From contig CBDFIN010000007.1 of assembly GCA_965248135.1 (NCBI GenBank), positions 62,001-126,000 of the forward strand: a DNA stretch of 64,000 nt. The letters run 5' to 3'. Origin of the DNA: SZUA-100 sp965248135 (GTDB taxonomy: Bacteria; Pseudomonadota; Alphaproteobacteria; Rhizobiales; Rhizobiaceae). How positions within the stretch are numbered: position 1 is the first letter of the stretch; each line of letters opens with the position of its first letter. Positions 18,532 through 27,123 of this stretch are shown in pieces. Below the pieces are notes generated by a model. The model was not told the DNA's origin. It did not search any database and saw nothing but the letters and a program-made list of their open reading frames with translations. The translations under genes were made by a program, and so were the position numbers.

Positions 18532-18945
18532 ATGCTGCAACCAAAGCGCACCAAATTTCGCAAACAGCACAAGGGCCGCATCCATGGCAATTCCAAGGGT
18601 GGTACGAGCTTGACATTCGGTTCTTACGGTCTGAAGGCCCAGGAACCCGAGCGCGTTACCGCCCGTCAGATTGAAGCCGCCCGGCGGGCGATTACCCGCC
18701 ACATGAAGCGTGCAGGACGGGTGTGGATCCGGATTTTTCCCGATGTGCCGATTTCGTCCAAACCGACCGAAGTCCGCATGGGCAAGGGCAAGGGCACGCC
18801 GGAATTTTGGGCTGCTCGCGTGGCACCGGGCCGCATTGTGTTCGAAATCGACGGCGTCAATGAGAAGACTGCGCGTGAAGCGCTTCGTCTCGGTGCCCGC
18901 AAACTGCCGATTAAGACCCGTTTCATTCAGCGTATTGCTGACTGA
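18532..18945 (+). CDS. rplP: 50S ribosomal protein L16
   Basis: Large-subunit protein next to the A-site tRNA, 137 residues. It starts MLQPKRTKFRKQHKGR and contains the conserved RQIEAARRAITRHMKR, WIRIFPD and GKGKGTPEFWAARV. The stop is followed after 34 bases by rpmC. Confidence 0.98.
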   Translation: MLQPKRTKFRKQHKGRIHGNSKGGTSLTFGSYGLKAQEPERVTARQIEAARRAITRHMKRAGRVWIRIFPDVPISSKPTEVRMGKGKGTPEFWAARVAPGRIVFEIDGVNEKTAREALRLGARKLPIKTRFIQRIAD

Positions 18946-18979
18946 GCGGAAAAGATGAGTGACGAGAAAGGTTGAGGCA

Positions 18980-19183
18980 ATGAAGCCCAGCGACATTCGC
19001 GCAATGAGCGATGATGAACTCAAAGATGAGTTGATCAAGCTGAAAAAAGAACAGTTTAATCTGCGTTTTCAGCGCGCCACAGGCCAGCTTGAAAACACTT
19101 CCCGCGTTCGTCAGGTCCGCCGTGACATCGCGCGGATTCAGACCATCGCCCGCGTCAAGCAGGCCGAAGCCGCGCAGGCGTAG
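18980..19183 (+). CDS. rpmC: 50S ribosomal protein L29
   Basis: Small helical protein at the tunnel exit, 67 residues. It starts MKPSDIRAMSDDEL and has LKKEQFNLRFQRATGQLEN, both typical. An open frame extends to 18959, but the family start is the ATG at 18980, with GGTTGAGG just before it. Confidence 0.96.
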   Translation: MKPSDIRAMSDDELKDELIKLKKEQFNLRFQRATGQLENTSRVRQVRRDIARIQTIARVKQAEAAQA

Positions 19184-19198
19184 ACAGGATCAATAACC

Positions 19199-19441
19199 AT
19201 GCCAAAACGCATATTGCAGGGTACAGTCGTCAGCGACAAGAACGACAAAACCGTCGTCGTCAAGGTAGAGCGCCGCTTTACCCATCCGCTGTTTAAGAAA
19301 ACGGTACGCCGGTCAAAAAACTACAAGGCCCATGATGAAGCCAATTCGAAAAAGGTTGGTGATCGGGTTTCGATTGAAGAAAGCCGGCCAATTTCAAAGG
19401 ACAAGTGCTGGATTGTGATCGACGAACAAAAGAGCGCCTAG
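19199..19441 (+). CDS. rpsQ: 30S ribosomal protein S17
   Basis: Primary 16S rRNA binding protein, 80 residues. It starts MPKRILQGTVVSDKNDKT and contains the family motif VKVERRFTHPLFKK. It lies 15 bases after rpmC. An 85-base gap separates it from rplN. Confidence 0.97.
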   Translation: MPKRILQGTVVSDKNDKTVVVKVERRFTHPLFKKTVRRSKNYKAHDEANSKKVGDRVSIEESRPISKDKCWIVIDEQKSA

Positions 19442-19526
19442 GCCAGCTGGGTTCATTTGGTGCCGGGCAAAAACGGATTTATGTGACAACCAGAACCGGT
19501 TGCACAAGTAGAAGAGAAGAGATGAC

Positions 19527-19895
19527 ATGATTCAGATGCAGTCAAGTCTCGATATCGCCGATAATTCAGGTGCTCGTCGGGTCATGTGTATAAAAGTGCT
19601 CGGTGGCTCAAAACGAAAATATGCTTCCGTGGGCGACACCATAGTGGTCTCGATCAAGGAGGCTATTCCGCGTGGCCGGGTGAAAAAGGGTGACGTGGCC
19701 AAGGCGGTTGTGGTGCGCACGGCTAAAGATATCCAACGCGCCGATGGCAGTGTCATCCGGTTCGATGGCAATGCGGCGGTGCTGGTCGATGCCAAGCAGG
19801 AACCCGTTGGTACCCGCATTTTCGGGCCTGTGCCACGCGAATTGCGGGCCAAACGGCACATGAAAATCATCTCTTTGGCACCCGAAGTGCTGTAA
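19527..19895 (+). CDS. rplN: 50S ribosomal protein L14
   Basis: Subunit-interface protein and site for the silencing factor RsfS, 122 residues, the family's exact usual length. MIQMQSSLDIADNSGAR and the C-terminal GTRIFGPVPRELR are intact. AGAAGAGAAGAG precedes the ATG. In E. coli this gene opens the spc operon; the 85-base gap upstream would allow a promoter but I see no good match. Confidence 0.98.
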   Translation: MIQMQSSLDIADNSGARRVMCIKVLGGSKRKYASVGDTIVVSIKEAIPRGRVKKGDVAKAVVVRTAKDIQRADGSVIRFDGNAAVLVDAKQEPVGTRIFGPVPRELRAKRHMKIISLAPEVL

Positions 19896-19906
19896 GGAGC
19901 GGATCG

Positions 19907-20221
19907 ATGCAGAAGATCAAAAAAGGCGACGAAGTCGTTGTGCTGACCGGCAAGGACAAGGGCCGCAAGGGCAATGTTGTCAAGATCATGCCGAAAGAAG
20001 GCAAAGTTATTGTGCAGGGCATCAATCTGGTCAAGCGCCACCAGCGCCAGAGCCAGACTGTGGAAGCCGGTATTATTACCAAGGAAGCGGCAATGCAGAT
20101 GTCCAATATCGCAATTGCCGACCCGAAAGATGGCAAGCCGACCCGGGTCGGCTTCAAGACAACCGAAAATGGCCGCAAAGTGCGGTTTGCAAAACGTTCT
20201 GGAGACCTGATCGATGGCTGA
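19907..20221 (+). CDS. rplX: 50S ribosomal protein L24
   Basis: Early assembly protein of the large subunit with a KOW domain, 104 residues. KIKKGDEVVVLTGKDKGRKG is the KOW segment at the N-terminus. TAAGGAGCG stands before the ATG, an almost ideal ribosome site. The 3' end overlaps rplE by eight bases. Confidence 0.97.
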   Translation: MQKIKKGDEVVVLTGKDKGRKGNVVKIMPKEGKVIVQGINLVKRHQRQSQTVEAGIITKEAAMQMSNIAIADPKDGKPTRVGFKTTENGRKVRFAKRSGDLIDG

Positions 20222-20771
20222 GGCAAGTTATGAGCCACGGCTGAAAAAGCACTTTGTGGCTGTTGTTCAGCCAAAGATGCTGGAACAGTTTGGTTATAAA
20301 AATCCGATGGAGATGCCGCGCATCGACAAGATCGTGCTCAACATGGGTATCGGTGAATCGACGGCTGATTCCAAAAAGGCTGCCACCGCGGCTGCGGACT
20401 TGACGTTGATTGCCGGTCAAAAGGCCGTGGTTACGCGGGCAAAGAAATCGATTGCCAGTTTCAAGGTACGTGAGGACATGCCGCTGGGTGCCAAGGTAAC
20501 ACTGCGCGGTTCAAGAATGTATGATTTCCTCGACCGTCTCATCAATATCGCGCTACCGCGGGTGAGAGACTTTCGTGGACTGAACCCCAAGAGCTTTGAT
20601 GGCCGCGGTAATTTTGCCATGGGCCTCAAGGAACACATTGTATTTCCGGAGATTGACTATGACAAGGTCGATGAAATCTGGGGTATGGACATCGTCGTAT
20701 GTACGACCGCTAAGTCGGACGATGAAGCGCGGGCACTATTGACCGCCTTTAATTTTCCGTTCCCCAAATAG
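20214..20771 (+). CDS. rplE: 50S ribosomal protein L5
   Basis: 5S rRNA-binding protein of the central protuberance, 185 residues. Family marks are MPRIDKIVLNMGIGE, RAKKSIASFKVRE and the GLNPKSFDGRGNFAMGL region. It overlaps rplX by eight bases. Confidence 0.98.
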   Translation: MAEASYEPRLKKHFVAVVQPKMLEQFGYKNPMEMPRIDKIVLNMGIGESTADSKKAATAAADLTLIAGQKAVVTRAKKSIASFKVREDMPLGAKVTLRGSRMYDFLDRLINIALPRVRDFRGLNPKSFDGRGNFAMGLKEHIVFPEIDYDKVDEIWGMDIVVCTTAKSDDEARALLTAFNFPFPK

Positions 20772-20822
20772 GGAATGGTGTCCGCATTAGTGGTAACGGC
20801 AGACGAATAAAAGGAAGATAAG

Positions 20823-21128
20823 ATGGCGAAAGTAAGCGCGGTCGAAAAAGTCAAGAAAGTGCGCAGGTCGGTCAAACGGCATGCCGCCAAGCGTGCCGCA
20901 TTGAAGGCGATCATCAGCGACAAGAAACTGCCGATGGACGAACGTTTTCAGGCACAACTTAAACTCAATGAACTGCCGCGAAGCTCCAGCAAGGTTCGTA
21001 TTCGAAACCGTTGCGAAGTTTCAGGCAGGCCACGCGGATTTTATCGCAAGCTAAAAATGTCGCGAATTGCTTTGCGAGAGCTTGGCTCCCAGGGAAAGAT
21101 TCCTGGTATCGTCAAGTCAAGCTGGTAG
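20823..21128 (+). CDS. rpsN: 30S ribosomal protein S14 (zinc-free type)
   Basis: Small-subunit head protein, 101 residues. This is the longer form without the CxxC zinc motifs of the short S14. The C-terminal RCEVSGRPRGFYRKLKMSR is diagnostic. GGAAGATAAG precedes the ATG, and rpsH follows after 12 bases. Confidence 0.97.
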   Translation: MAKVSAVEKVKKVRRSVKRHAAKRAALKAIISDKKLPMDERFQAQLKLNELPRSSSKVRIRNRCEVSGRPRGFYRKLKMSRIALRELGSQGKIPGIVKSSW

Positions 21129-21140
21129 GAGAATAGCAAC

Positions 21141-21539
21141 ATGTCTATGACTGACCCTCTCGGAGATATGCTGACCCGCATTCGTAATGCCGTGATGCGG
21201 GGTAAAGCGAATGTATCGACGCCCGCCTCATCGCTGCGCGCCCACGTACTGGACGTGTTGAAAGCGGAAGGTTATATCCGCGGCTACACCCGTACCGATT
21301 ACGATAATGGTAAGGCCGAACTGGATATCGAGCTTAAATATTACGAAGGAACGCCGGTAATACGTGAAATTACCCGCATTTCAAAACCGGGCCGGCGGGT
21401 TTATTCCTCGGTCAAATCGATTCCGCGGGTCGCTAATGGCCTTGGCGTATCGATTCTTTCGACCCCCAAAGGTGTCATGGCCGATCATGATGCGCGGGAA
21501 AACAATGTAGGTGGCGAGGTTCTCTGCCAGATCTTCTAG
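21141..21539 (+). CDS. rpsH: 30S ribosomal protein S8
   Basis: 16S rRNA-binding assembly protein, 132 residues. It starts MSMTDPLGDMLTRIRNA and ends with GVSILSTPKGVM and the short GGEVLCQIF tail. In E. coli S8 represses the spc operon; the target could not be assessed here. TAGGAGAATAG precedes the start. Confidence 0.98.
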   Translation: MSMTDPLGDMLTRIRNAVMRGKANVSTPASSLRAHVLDVLKAEGYIRGYTRTDYDNGKAELDIELKYYEGTPVIREITRISKPGRRVYSSVKSIPRVANGLGVSILSTPKGVMADHDARENNVGGEVLCQIF

Positions 21540-21583
21540 GTTTTGCAGGCAATGACCCAACAAGCGGACGGGCAGAAAAAGAT

Positions 21584-22117
21584 ATGTCGCGGATAGGAAA
21601 ACAACCAGTCGTGGTCCCCGAAGGGGTGACGGCGACGCTGGAAGGCCAGAAGTTGGTCGCCAAGGGTCCCAAGGGAGAATTGTCCTTTGTGGTCAATGAC
21701 GACGTGCTGGTCAAACTTGAAAACCGTGAGATCAAGGTTGATCCAAGGGATAGTTCGAAACGGGCACAAGCCCAATGGGGCATGTCGCGCACCATGATTT
21801 TTAACACTGTTACGGGCGTCAAAGACGGTTTTGTGAAGCGATTGGAAATCAATGGTGTCGGTTATCGTGCCGCGATGCAGGGTAACAAGTTGCAATTATC
21901 GCTAGGCTTTTCCCATCCGGTTCTCTACGACCTGCCGGAAGGCATTTCGATCGAGGTTCCCAAACCGACCGAAATTGTGGTCAGCGGGTTTGACAAGCAG
22001 AAAGTCGGTCAGGTGGCTGCGGAAATTCGCAAATACCGGCCACCGGAGCCCTATAAGGGCAAGGGTGTGAAATATGCCGATGAATATATTTTCCGCAAGG
22101 AAGGCAAGAAGAAATAA
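21584..22117 (+). CDS. rplF: 50S ribosomal protein L6
   Basis: Large-subunit protein near the factor-binding site, 177 residues, two similar domains. It opens MSRIGKQPV and has the C-terminal KPTEIVVSGFDKQKVGQ and RPPEPYKGKGVKY. It lies 44 bases after rpsH. Confidence 0.98.
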   Translation: MSRIGKQPVVVPEGVTATLEGQKLVAKGPKGELSFVVNDDVLVKLENREIKVDPRDSSKRAQAQWGMSRTMIFNTVTGVKDGFVKRLEINGVGYRAAMQGNKLQLSLGFSHPVLYDLPEGISIEVPKPTEIVVSGFDKQKVGQVAAEIRKYRPPEPYKGKGVKYADEYIFRKEGKKK

Positions 22118-22129
22118 GGCACCAGCATT

Positions 22130-22489
22130 ATGGCAAGTTCTGCAAAAAAAACTCAGCGCCGCGTTGCCCGCGTTCGCCGCGATCTGAAAAGGGCAGCCAA
22201 CGGCAGGATGCGTTTAAGTGTTCACCGGTCGTTACAAAACATCTATGCCCAACTCATTGATGATGAGAATGGCAACACCTTGGCAGCAGCATCAACGCTG
22301 GAAAAAGGTTTGGTCAAGAAAGGCAAGGGTGGCGATGTCGCAGCGGCAACTGTGGTCGGCAAGTTGATAGCTGAACGCGCTGCCAAGGCAGGTGTAAAGC
22401 AAGTGATTTTTGATCGTGGTTCCTATCTCTATCATGGCCGTGTCAAGGCACTGGCAGAGGCGGCACGTGAAGGCGGGCTGGATTTTTAA
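22130..22489 (+). CDS. rplR: 50S ribosomal protein L18
   Basis: 5S rRNA-binding protein, 119 residues. The RLSVHRSLQNIYAQLIDD segment and the C-terminal VIFDRGSYLYHGRVKALAEA are the family signature. It starts 12 bases after rplF. Confidence 0.97.
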   Translation: MASSAKKTQRRVARVRRDLKRAANGRMRLSVHRSLQNIYAQLIDDENGNTLAAASTLEKGLVKKGKGGDVAAATVVGKLIAERAAKAGVKQVIFDRGSYLYHGRVKALAEAAREGGLDF

Positions 22490-22562
22490 CGCGACTTAAT
22501 AGTAACAGCGGTTCGTCATAAGAACCGTTCGGGTGCTCCGGAAAAAAACAAAGGTACAGGAT

Positions 22563-23114
22563 ATGGCGCCAAGACAGCAACGCGACGATCGCGAAGAACG
22601 CGACAGCGAGTTTGTAGACAAGCTGGTTCACATCAACCGTGTGGCCAAGGTGGTTAAAGGTGGACGCCGTTTCGGTTTTGCTGCCCTGGTTGTCGTTGGC
22701 GACCAAAAGGGCCGGGTTGGTTTTGGCCATGGCAAGGCGCGCGAGGTACCGGAGGCTATCCGCAAAGCTTCGGAAGCTGCAAAGCGGGATATGATTTTTG
22801 TGCCGTTGCGCGACGGGCGGACGCTTCATCACGATCTTAGGGGCCGTCATGGTGCCGGCAAGGTTGTGTTGCGTGCCGCACCTCCTGGAACCGGCATTAT
22901 TGCCGGTGGTCCTATGCGTGCTGTGTTTGAGACCGTTGGCATGTCGGATGTCGTTGCAAAGTCGATTGGCACATCAAATCCTTACAATATGGTGCGGGCG
23001 ACGTTTGACGCGCTCAAGCAGCAGATGCACCCGCGTGAAATCGCCGCCCAAAGGGGATTGAAATTCTCAACCCTTCAGGCGCGACGTCGCGACCTTGTGG
23101 GAGCCGAGGACTGA
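22563..23114 (+). CDS. rpsE: 30S ribosomal protein S5
   Basis: Decoding-fidelity and mRNA-helicase protein, 183 residues. It has the N-terminal double-stranded-RNA-binding fold with VKGGRRFGFAALVVVGD and the C-terminal GTGIIAGGPMRAV. An in-frame extension reaches 22533, but the ATG at 22563 gives the family start MAPRQQRDDRE. Confidence 0.97.
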   Translation: MAPRQQRDDREERDSEFVDKLVHINRVAKVVKGGRRFGFAALVVVGDQKGRVGFGHGKAREVPEAIRKASEAAKRDMIFVPLRDGRTLHHDLRGRHGAGKVVLRAAPPGTGIIAGGPMRAVFETVGMSDVVAKSIGTSNPYNMVRATFDALKQQMHPREIAAQRGLKFSTLQARRRDLVGAED

Positions 23115-23213
23115 TCCACAATGCGCCCGGCGCAGTGGACGTTTGAATGTTTGGTATTGCATCCTATATCAGGCTGATGGCCGGGTGCGCAGATGAAGAC
23201 CAGGGAGCCTGTT

Positions 23214-23414
23214 ATGGCTGACAAAAAATCAGGTAAGACGGTAACCGTCGAACAAACCGGAAGCCCGTTGCGCCGCAGGTCAGACCAGCGCGCGACACTT
23301 GTCGGGTTGGGATTAAACAAGATCAACCGCCGGCGGACACTGGAGGATACTCCTGCTATCCGCGGCATGATACGCAAAGTCTCGCACATGGTGCGGGTTG
23401 TAGACGAAGCCTGA
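23214..23414 (+). CDS. rpmD: 50S ribosomal protein L30
   Basis: Small large-subunit protein, 66 residues. KTVTVEQTGSPLRR and LVGLGLNKINRRR are the family marks. The ATG at 23214 is chosen over an in-frame upstream ATG at 23193 because it gives the normal length and has GGGAGCC upstream. The 99-base gap after rpsE holds no gene. Confidence 0.96.
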   Translation: MADKKSGKTVTVEQTGSPLRRRSDQRATLVGLGLNKINRRRTLEDTPAIRGMIRKVSHMVRVVDEA

Positions 23415-23435
23415 GACCTGCCAGGAGAATTGACA

Positions 23436-23915
23436 ATGAAACTCAATGAAATCAGCGACAATGATGGCTCCAGGCATGCGCGCAAGCGACTGGCCCGTGG
23501 CATCGGCTCAGGTAAGGGCAAAACCGGTGGCCGGGGCGTCAAGGGCCAGAAATCACGCTCCGGCGTGGCGATAAAGGGTTTTGAAGGCGGTCAAATGCCG
23601 ATCTATCGGCGTCTACCCAAACGCGGGTTCTCCAATATCTTTTCGAAGGACTTCAACATTGTGTCAATTGCCCGCATTGAACAGGCAATTGAGGCAGGTA
23701 AACTTGATGCCAGTAAACCGGTAACTGCCGAAGTGCTTAAGGAGGCGGGGGTTATCCGTCGCATTAAGGATGGGGTACGGCTGCTTAGCGGTGGAGAGAC
23801 AAAGAGCAAGCTGACATTTGATATCGCGGGCGCGTCGAAGACTGCGATCGAAAAGATTGAAAAGGCTGGCGGCAAGGTGAATGTGCCGGCACGTGAAGAC
23901 AAGACCGAAGCGTGA
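23436..23915 (+). CDS. rplO: 50S ribosomal protein L15
   Basis: Late large-subunit assembly protein, 159 residues. The Gly/Lys-rich N-terminal arm RLARGIGSGKGKTGGRGVKGQ and the following GFEGGQMPIYRRLPKRGF are typical. A TTG at 23430 is in frame; the ATG at 23436 fits the family start MKLNEI, preceded by AGGAGAA. Confidence 0.97.
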   Translation: MKLNEISDNDGSRHARKRLARGIGSGKGKTGGRGVKGQKSRSGVAIKGFEGGQMPIYRRLPKRGFSNIFSKDFNIVSIARIEQAIEAGKLDASKPVTAEVLKEAGVIRRIKDGVRLLSGGETKSKLTFDIAGASKTAIEKIEKAGGKVNVPAREDKTEA

Positions 23916-23960
23916 TCGGTTAAAATTTTCTTGTAAATGGTACACTGACCGGAGGCATGC

Positions 23961-25301
23961 ATGGCATCGGCCGCAGAGCAACTTGCAGCAAACCTGAACT
24001 TTTCGGCTTTTGCCAAGGCTGAAGATCTTAAGAAGCGCATCTGGTTTACGCTCGGCGCACTGATTGTCTACCGGCTTGGCACCTATATTCCGCTTCCGGG
24101 CATTAATCCCGAGGCATTCGCGCGCGCTTTTGCCCAGCAGAGCCAGGGCGTGCTGGGTCTGTTCAACATGTTTTCCGGTGGTGCGGTCGAGCGGCTGGCG
24201 ATTTTCGCTCTCGGCATCATGCCCTATATCTCGTCGTCGATTATTATTCAGTTGATGACCTCGGTTGTGCCGACGCTCGAACAGCTCAAAAAAGAGGGCG
24301 AGCAGGGCCGCAAGGTGATCAATCAATACACCCGCTACGGTACTGTCATCCTGGCAACGCTTCAGGCCTATGGCATCTCGGCCGGGCTGTCCTCATCAGA
24401 AGGAATTGTCACCGATCCGGGCTGGTTTTTCACCCTTTCGGCGGTGGTAACCCTGGTGGGTGGAACGATGTTCTTGATGTGGCTGGGCGAGCAGATTACC
24501 GCCCGCGGCATCGGCAACGGCATATCATTGATTATTTTCGCGGGCATTGTGGCAGCTCTGCCAACCGCATTGGCCCAATTGCTTGAAGCCGCACGAACCG
24601 GCTCAATCACCACCTTGTTGTTGCTTGCCGTATTGATAATCGCACTGGCGCTTATTGCCATGGTGGTATTCATCGAGCGGGCCCAGCGCCGGCTACTGAT
24701 CCAGTATCCGAAGCGCCAGGTCGGCAACAAAATGTTCCAGGGCGATTCCTCGCACCTGCCATTGAAATTGAACACAGCCGGCGTTATCCCACCGATCTTT
24801 GCTTCCTCACTGCTGCTGTTGCCGGTGACGGTTGCCAATTTCGCAGCGACATCCGATCTTCCCGGCTGGTTGAGCATTGTCACCGCTTCGCTTGGTCGCG
24901 GACAGCCGCTGTATCTGGCGATGTACGCCGCGTTGATCGCATTTTTTGCGTTCTTTTATACTGCCATTGTGTTCAGCCCGAAGGATACGGCTGACAACTT
25001 GAAGAAACACGGGGGCTTTATTCCGGGCATTCGGCCTGGTGAGCGGACAGCCAGCTATATTGACTATGTGTTGACCCGGATTACCGTGGCAGGTGCGCTG
25101 TATCTTGTCTTTGTCTGTCTGATCCCTGAAATGTTTATGTCGAACATGGGCATCTCGGTTTTCCTTGGCGGGACTTCTCTGCTGATTATGGTCAGTGTGA
25201 CCATGGATACGGTCTCCCAGGTGCAAGGCCACCTGTTTGCGCAGCAATATGAAGGGCTGATCAAGAAATCAAAATTGCGGGGAGGCAAACGACGACGATG
25301 A
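23961..25301 (+). CDS. secY: preprotein translocase subunit SecY
   Basis: Channel-forming subunit of the Sec translocon in the inner membrane, 446 residues with about ten membrane helices. It starts MASAAEQLAANLNFSAFAKA, has LGIMPYISSSIIIQL (helix 2 region) and the C-terminal GLIKKSKLRGGKRRR. As usual it closes the spc cluster. The last four bases overlap adk (ATGA). No rpmJ follows. Confidence 0.98.
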   Translation: MASAAEQLAANLNFSAFAKAEDLKKRIWFTLGALIVYRLGTYIPLPGINPEAFARAFAQQSQGVLGLFNMFSGGAVERLAIFALGIMPYISSSIIIQLMTSVVPTLEQLKKEGEQGRKVINQYTRYGTVILATLQAYGISAGLSSSEGIVTDPGWFFTLSAVVTLVGGTMFLMWLGEQITARGIGNGISLIIFAGIVAALPTALAQLLEAARTGSITTLLLLAVLIIALALIAMVVFIERAQRRLLIQYPKRQVGNKMFQGDSSHLPLKLNTAGVIPPIFASSLLLLPVTVANFAATSDLPGWLSIVTASLGRGQPLYLAMYAALIAFFAFFYTAIVFSPKDTADNLKKHGGFIPGIRPGERTASYIDYVLTRITVAGALYLVFVCLIPEMFMSNMGISVFLGGTSLLIMVSVTMDTVSQVQGHLFAQQYEGLIKKSKLRGGKRRR

Positions 25302-25948
25302 GAATGATCCTGATAGGGCCGCCAGGTGCAGGCAAAGGAACGCAGGCCCAGCTGCTGGTAGAGAGCCAGAAAATTCCCCAGCTTTCCACCGGCGATATGC
25401 TGCGTGCTGCCGTGGCGGCTGAAAGCGAAGTGGGTATCCGCGCCAAGGCGATTATGGAAGCCGGCGATTTGGTGTCCGACGAAATCGTTGATGCTATCGT
25501 ATCAGACCGCATTGATGAAGATGATTGTGCGACGGGATTTATCCTGGATGGTTATCCACGAACCCTTGGCCAGGCTGATGCCCTGGCAAAAATGCTCGGC
25601 GAAAAGGGCATTGATCTCGATACGGTGGTTGAATTGCAGGTCGATGATGATGCGCTGATCGGCCGTATCACGGGCCGTTTTACCTGTCGTGATTGTGGGG
25701 AAGGCTATCACGACACTTTCAAACAGCCTGCCCGGGAAGGCGTTTGCGACAAGTGCGGCTCCAGTGAATTCAAGCGCCGCGCAGATGACAATGAAGAGAC
25801 GGTTCGGGTGCGGTTGTTTAACTATTATAAGGAAACAGCGCCACTGCTGGGTTACTATTACGCCAAGAAAAAACTGATCAGTCTGGACGGCATGGGTGGC
25901 ATCGAAGAAGTGGCATCAAATATCGAAAAAGCGCTGGAGAATCCGTAG
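25298..25948 (+). CDS. adk: adenylate kinase (long, zinc-type LID)
   Basis: Catalyses ATP + AMP to 2 ADP in the cytoplasm, 216 residues. The P-loop is GPPGAGKGTQA (residues 7-17). The LID carries four cysteines, Cys130, Cys133, Cys150 and Cys153, in two CxxC pairs, which should bind a structural zinc. Coupled to secY by a four-base overlap. A 233-base gap with a promoter follows. Confidence 0.97.
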   Translation: MRMILIGPPGAGKGTQAQLLVESQKIPQLSTGDMLRAAVAAESEVGIRAKAIMEAGDLVSDEIVDAIVSDRIDEDDCATGFILDGYPRTLGQADALAKMLGEKGIDLDTVVELQVDDDALIGRITGRFTCRDCGEGYHDTFKQPAREGVCDKCGSSEFKRRADDNEETVRVRLFNYYKETAPLLGYYYAKKKLISLDGMGGIEEVASNIEKALENP

Positions 25949-25971
25949 CGCAATAAAGTCTTTTATAGTGG

Positions 25972-26001
25972 TTGACGGCAGCGGGATAAACCCGCTAATA
26001 C
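25972..26001 (+). promoter_or_regulatory. candidate promoter of the rpsM-rpsK-rpoA-rplQ unit with overlapping hairpin
   Basis: TTGACG (25972-25977) and TAATAC (25996-26001) lie 18 bases apart in the adk-rpsM gap. The spacer holds a perfect inverted repeat, AGCGGG (25980-25985) and CCCGCT (25991-25996), whose right arm touches the -10 box. It would give a leader of about 170 bases before rpsM. The motif is seen; function is inferred. Confidence 0.5.
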
Positions 26002-26181
26002 CTGCTCAATCCGCAAATTTTATGCGATCGGAGTCGGCAGGGCAGGAAGGCTGAAACCGGTCGCTGGTGTTGTGGGCAAATATCTTTGCGACACAATGTT
26101 CGGCATCAATCCATGGTCGCGTCAATAGTGGCGTCGATCTAGTAAAAATCGGGTATTACCCGGCAGACAAGGAGAGTGGAC

Positions 26182-26550
26182 GTGGCTCGTATCGCTGGCG
26201 TCAATATCCCGACAAACAAACGCGCTGTCATTGCGCTGCAGTATATCCATGGCATCGGCAAAAAGAATGCCAATGTGATCATGGAGAAGGCGAATATCCC
26301 GCTGGATCGCAGGGTAAATGCATTGTCAGATTCGGAAGTTTCTCAGATTCGTGAAATTATCGACCGTGAATTTATGGTGGAAGGTGATCTTCGCCGTGAA
26401 AAGTCGATGAACATCAAACGTTTGATGGATCTTGGCTGTTACCGGGGCTTGCGTCATCGGCGAAATCTGCCGGTGCGTGGGCAACGTACACATACTAATG
26501 CGCGTACCCGCAAAGGCCCTTCAAGGGCAATTGCCGGCAAGAAGAAATAA
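26182..26550 (+). CDS. rpsM: 30S ribosomal protein S13
   Basis: Small-subunit head protein contacting the P-site tRNA and L5, 122 residues. It reads ARIAGVNIPTNKR and ends RTHTNARTRKGPSRAIAGKKK-like basic tail. The start is GTG at 26182, with AAGGAGA ten bases before; another GTG at 26176 sits too close to that site. It heads the alpha cluster. Confidence 0.97.
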   Translation: MARIAGVNIPTNKRAVIALQYIHGIGKKNANVIMEKANIPLDRRVNALSDSEVSQIREIIDREFMVEGDLRREKSMNIKRLMDLGCYRGLRHRRNLPVRGQRTHTNARTRKGPSRAIAGKKK

Positions 26551-26623
26551 CTACCGGCCCCAAGGGTTGGTGCAAGGTGGAGCTGCCGGTGTTACGGCGG
26601 TGTAGAGATCAAGGAATATAAAA

Positions 26624-27013
26624 ATGGCAAAGGATGCCGCACGCGTTAAAAGACGCGCCCGCAAGAACATTTCATCAGGTGTGGCGCACGTTAATTCAAC
26701 ATTCAACAATACGATGATTACCATCACTGATGCGCAGGGAAACACTATTTCCTGGTCTTCAGCCGGCGCACAGGGCTTCAAGGGGTCGCGTAAGTCGACC
26801 CCATATGCTGCCCAGATCGCAGCAGAAGATGCAGGCCGCAAGGCAGCCGAGCATGGGATGAAGACGCTGGAGGTTGAGGTGCGTGGCCCCGGGTCGGGGC
26901 GCGAATCGGCGTTGCGGGCCCTGCAGGCTGTTGGCTTTGTCATTACTGCAATTCGTGATGTGACTTCAATTCCACACAATGGATGCCGTCCGCGCAAGCG
27001 TCGCCGCGTCTGA
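26624..27013 (+). CDS. rpsK: 30S ribosomal protein S11
   Basis: Small-subunit platform protein near the E site, 129 residues. It has GVAHVNSTFNNTMITITD and the C-terminal TSIPHNGCRPRKRRRV. It lies 73 bases after rpsM. As in other alphaproteobacteria, no rpsD sits between this gene and rpoA. Confidence 0.98.
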   Translation: MAKDAARVKRRARKNISSGVAHVNSTFNNTMITITDAQGNTISWSSAGAQGFKGSRKSTPYAAQIAAEDAGRKAAEHGMKTLEVEVRGPGSGRESALRALQAVGFVITAIRDVTSIPHNGCRPRKRRRV

Positions 27014-27123
27014 ACGATTTTGCCGTATGAGGCGCATATATCCGGCTCCGCGCTCATCCGGCGGGGTATCGACAGTCTGGGTCACGATTGGATGGTGGCA
27101 AAGCAATCGAAAGGATTTCATAA

